This document shows, piece after piece, positions 59,000 to 64,000 of a DNA stretch of 64,000 nt. Both the position numbers and the translations under genes were made by a program. Source of the stretch: Alisma plantago-aquatica (taxonomy: Eukaryota; Streptophyta; Magnoliopsida; Alismatales; Alismataceae). The stretch lies in assembly GCA_963693085.1 (NCBI GenBank), contig OY856410.1:565232406-565296405 (forward strand). Direction: 5' to 3'. A model generated the notes under the pieces. The model worked only from the letters and a program-made list of their open reading frames with translations, was not told the origin of the DNA and did not search any database. Each line of letters opens with the position of its first letter. Within the stretch, counting starts at the first letter, position 1.

Positions 59000-59207
59000 C
59001 ATTCCTTTCTTTATTATTATCTAACATGTTTATGAACATTCTATAATTTATCACATTTCCCATTTCCACATTATGGGTATTATTCACACATACTTTATTG
59101 AACAGGGATCATCTCCCTCGTTCTTATTTACCTTATCTTGAGGATTATACTTTTTACTTTCTCATATGCATAGATTGATCTGAGATCATCTTAGATTCCA
59201 ATATATT

Positions 59208-59462
59208 TTACTTAGGATGTGATAAAATTATCCATGCCATGTTTCTAGTTTCATTATACTCACTAGATTGTCTCAAAATGACTACTTGATCAGAGTAATC
59301 AAAAGGGTAACAATCTAAGAGTTCCATACTTACCTTGTCTTCAATAATTGAATACCTGCCCAGGGTATACAAGTACTGAGATAGGTAATATGCACCTTGT
59401 TTTAGTATCATATGCCTTCCTTTCCATAACATCAGGATATTTTCCCCAAATATCATTTTCAC
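59208..59462 (-). pseudogene. Conserved unrecognised segment of element E
   Basis: An 84-residue open frame with no internal stop, the most intact of the three copies. Contains LSQYLYTLGRYSIIEDKVS, LLDCYPFDYSDQVVILRQSS and NMAWIILSHPK. B (17990-18240) and D (54615-54833) keep the same frame with a few changes. I do not recognise the family. It could be a fragment of an ancestral pol, or a domain acquired by the non-autonomous element. Confidence 0.55.
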
Positions 59463-59639
59463 ACCCCATCCTCTTTCACATAGATAGGAGGAATTTATAA
59501 AGCGTTCTGAGTAGAACGTAAGTTCTTTCCTTCCTTATGTTCATAAGATTTTATCAAAGGAAGTTCAAAAATAGCTACCTTCTCATATTTAATGCATGAA
59601 ATCTTAAAATAACATATCAGGGCGACACAATTTTATCTC

Positions 59640-60491
59640 ACTTGTTTCAGACTGTGGGTTGATTACTGTCCCAGGCTGATTCATTGCATCGAATCTTGTT
59701 GTTTCCTGATTCCAACATCGTGCTCTATCATTTAATGTAGATAGGTCCACTTGGGACGCCTGTACATGTCCTCGCATGCCACTGCTAAGCCATTGCCGTT
59801 GAGAGTTTTGTTGACTCTACCTCAGTGGTTGGGCCTTTTCCTTCCTTCTTCTTGGACAAGAAGGTCTATCATGCCCAATTTTTCCACAATCAAAACATGT
59901 CCTATACACATCCTGTGGTCTTTTCTGCCTTGTTACTAATGTAGGGTTTACCTCAAAAGTCCTATATAGTGGAGCATTAGGTACTTTTCCCCTTCTTGGT
60001 AGCCACTTCCCTAGTGTTTGTTGCATTTGTGGCATCAAAAACTTCCCCTTTTTAGAACTACTGGGCATCTGTTCCTAGATTTGGACATATCTTTTCATAA
60101 TTCCTTCCCTATTATCCTTCTCTAGACAGTCCTTTATAAAATGTCCTGATTGTCTACATCTATAACAAACCTTGTTTTTGTGTCGTAACCTAATCCCTTA
60201 GACACTCCTCACTTCTTTATTACAACTATGTGGGTCAGAGATTCTATTAAATCCCAAAATTTTGTCATTAGGGGCTGGTAATCTAGGTTGTATTGTTTGT
60301 ATTTGATCCTCAATTTGCCTTAATGTTGTCATAACCCATCCAATGAAGGCATTAAAGGTGGGGTTCTCCATCGTAATTGTATCATCCTGAGGATTCCTAG
60401 GCAGTCATTCTTCTCTTTCCTGATCCCTTGCACCTTCCCTTGGTGCAACAACATTGCTTTCAACAATGCATTCCTCATGTTCTCCAAACAA
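59640..60491 (-). pseudogene. Gag pseudogene of element E
   Basis: The start codon, aligned with D's ATG, is TTG (60491-60489). The first knuckle near 60120-60170 is intact in pattern (CYRCRQSGHFIKDC), and so is the second (CFDCGKIGHDRPSC, in the open frame 59817-60068). Both match CX2CX4HX4C, so E keeps the best knuckles of the three copies. Frame changes and stops occur between them. Confidence 0.78.
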
Positions 60492-60601
60492 CTTTAAGAT
60501 TTATTCTATCTTCTAAATAAGTAGAAGTCACTATAAGACATACTAAAGGATACTAGAACAGACTCAACACCCTAGTCCTATGTCTATGTAGACATAACGA
60601 A

Positions 60602-60619
60602 CCTTAAGCTCTGATACCA
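60602..60619 (-). promoter_or_regulatory. Primer-binding site of element E
   Basis: Minus-strand TGGTATCAGAGCTTAAGG, a few bases from the LTR end (TTGTCACA, 60626). It fixes the element's orientation as opposite to D. Confidence 0.87.
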
Positions 60620-60625
60620 AAACTT

Positions 60626-63600
60626 TGTGACAACTCGATTACAAATCAAGCCATCACCAGTAAAATGCAGAATTATCACAATTAATAGAATTAACAAAAA
60701 CCACTAGAAATTAAAACCATTTTGTACATAGATTCATGTCCAGTAATTTTTACACCAAGGGCCAAAGCTTTACATACACACAGTTCATGTCATACAATCT
60801 GTATGTTGTTTCTTCTCGAGGGCAACAAGTATCAGATGCTTTACTCTGATATATATACAACAACATAAAAAAAAATCCTCGAGATAAGCAAACTAAAATC
60901 TCAAATCATTCATGAAAACCACTGAGAACTACCTCCCAAAGACCTTAGAGTATAGAGACGACACATAGACATCTATCTACAAAACCTTGACAGACAGTGT
61001 GCTCAACCTGAAGATACTACTGTTGTTCTTGTTGTCACGATTCTTCTTTTGTAGCTCGGTTCCTAGTCCCTCATTTGTGACCACCTAAATTGTTTTGGAT
61101 CCCACGGGGTGTGACTATTGTCCCAGTGAGATATATAACTCTCACCAGTAATATTAATATCACAGAAAAAAACTGAACTGTAGGTATTCTATTTGTTTGA
61201 AAGATATATCTTCAAGTACCGAGCAAGGATATTAATAATAGATCTATAATTCATCTTTTTCTTGGAAAGGAATATGAAGAACATGTATAACATTTATCTA
61301 ACAAGATGTATAACACTAATGAGGCATCAACCAATGTTTCCATATTTGGTCCTTAAATGAATATACTACGGGGTTGATTACATGTCCACATTCATACTTA
61401 TTTCCAAAGGAGATGAGATATACCACTCATACTCCAACTGACCATTAGTAAGTCGAAATCAGTACCATGCAAGGTCAATGGCAGAGTTGACTATCAAGAC
61501 CCTTCCTTTCTCGGTCAGCATGAGAACACTTAGGCTTAGCATGGCATCTTGTGTCTGATGTAATTAGCTATGCTGGGGTATAGTGGCATCCTTGCTATAG
61601 AGTTACTGCCATATAAAGTACGCCCTTTGGGAGAAGACCACTTAGCTTTCCCGGATTAATAGGATGACCACTGAGCGATCATGTTATACTGAGCAACCTG
61701 ATGTATTTAGGGAGTCCACTAAGCACTTCTTACTGAGAAACCTTATATTATCACATATTCAAAAATATGTGTTTTGAGTGAAAACTCATTTCGTCATTCA
61801 ACAAATGCTGACACTAAATGGTTCTATGGTCTGGGAAACTACATGATAATATTCATCTTGCTTAATTAAGTGTGTTACTGTATCTTTTAACATCGACCAA
61901 ACTACAAGCAAGGATTATAGTGCATGCTATAAAGAACAAGCATAATTCTATTAGAAACTTTTATATTCACCGAGTCACATAGATCACTTAGAAATCTCAT
62001 TCTCTTATCATCATCATACTTAGGTATTCAACCTTTAACTCATAATTGAGTACTGAGACCACTTAGTCACCACTTAGCAGATGATCATTACCTCTGGGTT
62101 AGCAGACCCATGTATTTACTCATTTAATTCACATAGCTTATTGAATATGTATCCTATAGAAACCTAACTCTTTCTTGGCCATGCTTGTTATGTTAAGTTA
62201 AAATGCATGATGATTATGTATTTTACTCAACTGCTTCAAACACATGTCTATGAGAATACTAAGAAACATATCCTCTCTAAAGAATTAAGGTTATACTTAA
62301 TCAATTAAAGATTTCAAGATTTCATTATCATCATGATTACTAGGTCTAGGTATTCAAATCCCTGGACTCCCACATAGTATTAACACCGCTGTAACAAGTA
62401 ACTAACATCTCCATGTTCTCTGATCCAAGTATTCTCCTTTACTTACTTTATAAGCATTTCACATAACCCACATAGTTCATAAAACATCTCATCACCTCAT
62501 TCTAGGCAACAACTTATCGTTTAAGACATTAGACTACTTGTTATATAGGTATTCTACACAGCTTACAAGACTTACTTAATCCTATCACTTTAGAATGTCT
62601 TAGCTCATATCTTGTGATATTCATCATTTCATGATTCAGGTATAGTGTACACTTTAGGATGAAGGACTTCTTATAATATCATTGTTCAATCTTAGTGAGA
62701 AGTACATTCTACCCATGCTTAAGGTTAGGATTATCTACATCATCTCTATGTGATATAAGAAAGTGCATCGTTCCCATTATTAAGGTTAGGATCATCTCAA
62801 TTTAACCGGTTATTATCGTACAAGCATATCATCACCCTTCATTAGGGTTGGATTTCCCTTTCATTATCAATTAGGTATTTTAAGATCATAAAGTCTAGAA
62901 TCAAAACCCTAATTCACACCCACTCATCATAGGAGCATCAATATATATTTCTCCACATATTTACCACCCATGTTTAAGTCTTTCTCTCTTATCCTTAATT
63001 GGATATTGATTGCATCTTATTTAATTCACCGTTTAAGGCCTGTTTCTGGGACATCATTAAATTATATTAATCTCATTATAACTCAATACTAATCACACAA
63101 CATACACCACTTCGACATTTTTAATGGATTAGAGCATGCCTACCATATCAGGTAGCATGATCAATAATACTATTCTATTATGCTTGAGAATGCATATATC
63201 ATCATAACAAATAATTATTTCATTGTGTGGAGAAATCACACCATTATACCGGGCTTAGGGCATATCCCTTATCATAAAATCATGTAGTCATGTTGAGTTA
63301 AGGTATGCTAAATACATACTCATCTTTCAAGTCTTAGTTTCTCTCTCATCTTTACTAGGATATAAATTACTTAGTTCATATCTTTAAGGTGTACAACCTT
63401 ATCAATATCAAATAAGTTAAGCTCATTGTGTCTCACTATCACATTAATCATATTCATCACTTAGTCAATCTTAATAATTGAGGACATGCCTACCATATCA
63501 AGTAGCATGGTTGATAATGTCATGCCTATATCGTCTTGTCAAATATACAATTTGGTCATGTGGTATAACCACATCCTCATATTGAGTATAGTGCACATCC

Positions 63601-64000
63601 CATATTACCATATCGTGCACCATCTTAGGTTACCATATCATGTACCATCTTAGGTTACCATATCATGCACCATCTTAGGTTACCATATCGTGCACCATCT
63701 TAGGTTACCATATCGTGTACCCACTTTGGACTTGCCATATGTTGGAGATCATATCATGCACTCATGTTGGGCATCATATCAGTTTTCACCATATTGGTTT
63801 ATCTCATAGGTTCACCATATTGGGTAAGTATATTGGGCAGCATATTGGACATGGTGTTGGGTAGCATATCGAGCATCATACCGGGTGATGCATTAAGCAT
63901 CATATCGGGCATCACCTTGCTTTTCCCATATTGACCATTCATATTGTATCCCCACCATTGATAAGAACTTGGACTCAAATCATAACAAAGTGGATATCAA
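60626..64000 (-). mobile_element. Element E, 5' LTR (runs off the window)
   Basis: The LTR's 3' end is at 60626 (minus GTTGTCACA). Going right it has the U5 tail, the TCTCACTGGGACAATAGTC block (61100), the 35-bp-type GGTTGCTCAGTATAAC region (61670-61730), teloboxes (62900) and CATATCG arrays. About 3.4 kb are present; the U3 and promoter are outside the window. Sequence is noticeably diverged from B and closer in layout to A. Confidence 0.85.
63606..63730 (-). repeat. 25-bp TACCATATCGTGCACCATC array
   Basis: Four units in exact 25-bp register (63606, 63631, 63656, 63681), then a partial fifth, each ending TTAGGT. Looser CATATCGGGC-type motifs continue to the window edge. Another unit length for the same CATATCG core. 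Confidence 0.9.

Larger units (their letters stand above)
59000..60601 (-). mobile_element. Internal region of element E (truncated)
   Basis: The minus-strand counterpart of D 53430-54985, from the PBS to just past the first conserved unrecognised segment. The rest, including the chromodomain end and 3' LTR, is missing; the break is at the 32-bp array. Confidence 0.8.

Overview
This is AT-rich plant nuclear DNA made almost entirely of LTR retrotransposons, mostly broken and inserted into one another. I found no convincing host gene, tRNA, rRNA or CRISPR array. Support for a plant: initiator-Met tRNA primer sites of the form TGGTATCAGAGC, a Sirevirus-type Ty1/copia element with an env-like third ORF, chromodomain-tailed Ty3/gypsy (Tekay/Del-like) remnants, and LTRs of 3.5-5 kb. 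The density of nesting suggests a large genome; I cannot name the species.

The main occupant is one family of chromovirus-like elements with very long LTRs (about 4.3-5.1 kb) and a short internal region (about 3 kb). The internal region holds a gag gene with two zinc knuckles, a conserved segment I do not recognise, and a decayed chromodomain/polypurine tail. I see no reverse transcriptase in it, so the family looks non-autonomous. Copies: solo LTR A (3302-7625, TSD TATCT); element B (5' LTR 11767-16734, inside 16735-19741, 3' LTR 19742-24784); element D (5' LTR in three pieces between 40385 and 53409, inside 53410-56390, truncated 3' LTR 56391-58468); minus-strand solo LTR L (47892-53003) nested in D's 5' LTR; and minus-strand element E (inside 59000-60625, 5' LTR from 60626 past the right edge). 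D and E meet head to head across a 32-bp tandem array (58469-58999).

Other layers. 1-1022 is an unrelated minus-strand LTR end. 2283-11618 is a minus-strand 3' LTR (G) split by solo LTR A; its chromodomain end follows at 11619-11766, and its integrase remnant appears beyond element B at 24785-25180. 25181-27807 is another minus-strand LTR (H). 27808-28265 is an LTR start plus chromodomain remnant (J). 28648-39620 is a complete but inactivated minus-strand Sirevirus-like copia element with 5-bp TSD ATTGT. 39621-40384 is a further minus-strand gypsy LTR end (I). 40459-43937 is an unrelated solo LTR (K, TSD AATAT) sitting in D's 5' LTR.

The family LTRs share a promoter block (RY and G-box-like motifs, then TATATATA), followed by about 3.3-4 kb of apparently transcribed leader. 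That leader is packed with tandem arrays of different unit lengths (about 13, 20, 25, 31, 35 and 59 bp), many carrying a CGATATG/CATATCG core. The arrays, the unrecognised internal segment and the D/E junction are the parts most worth a second look. All coding regions are broken; none is expected to make its full protein.
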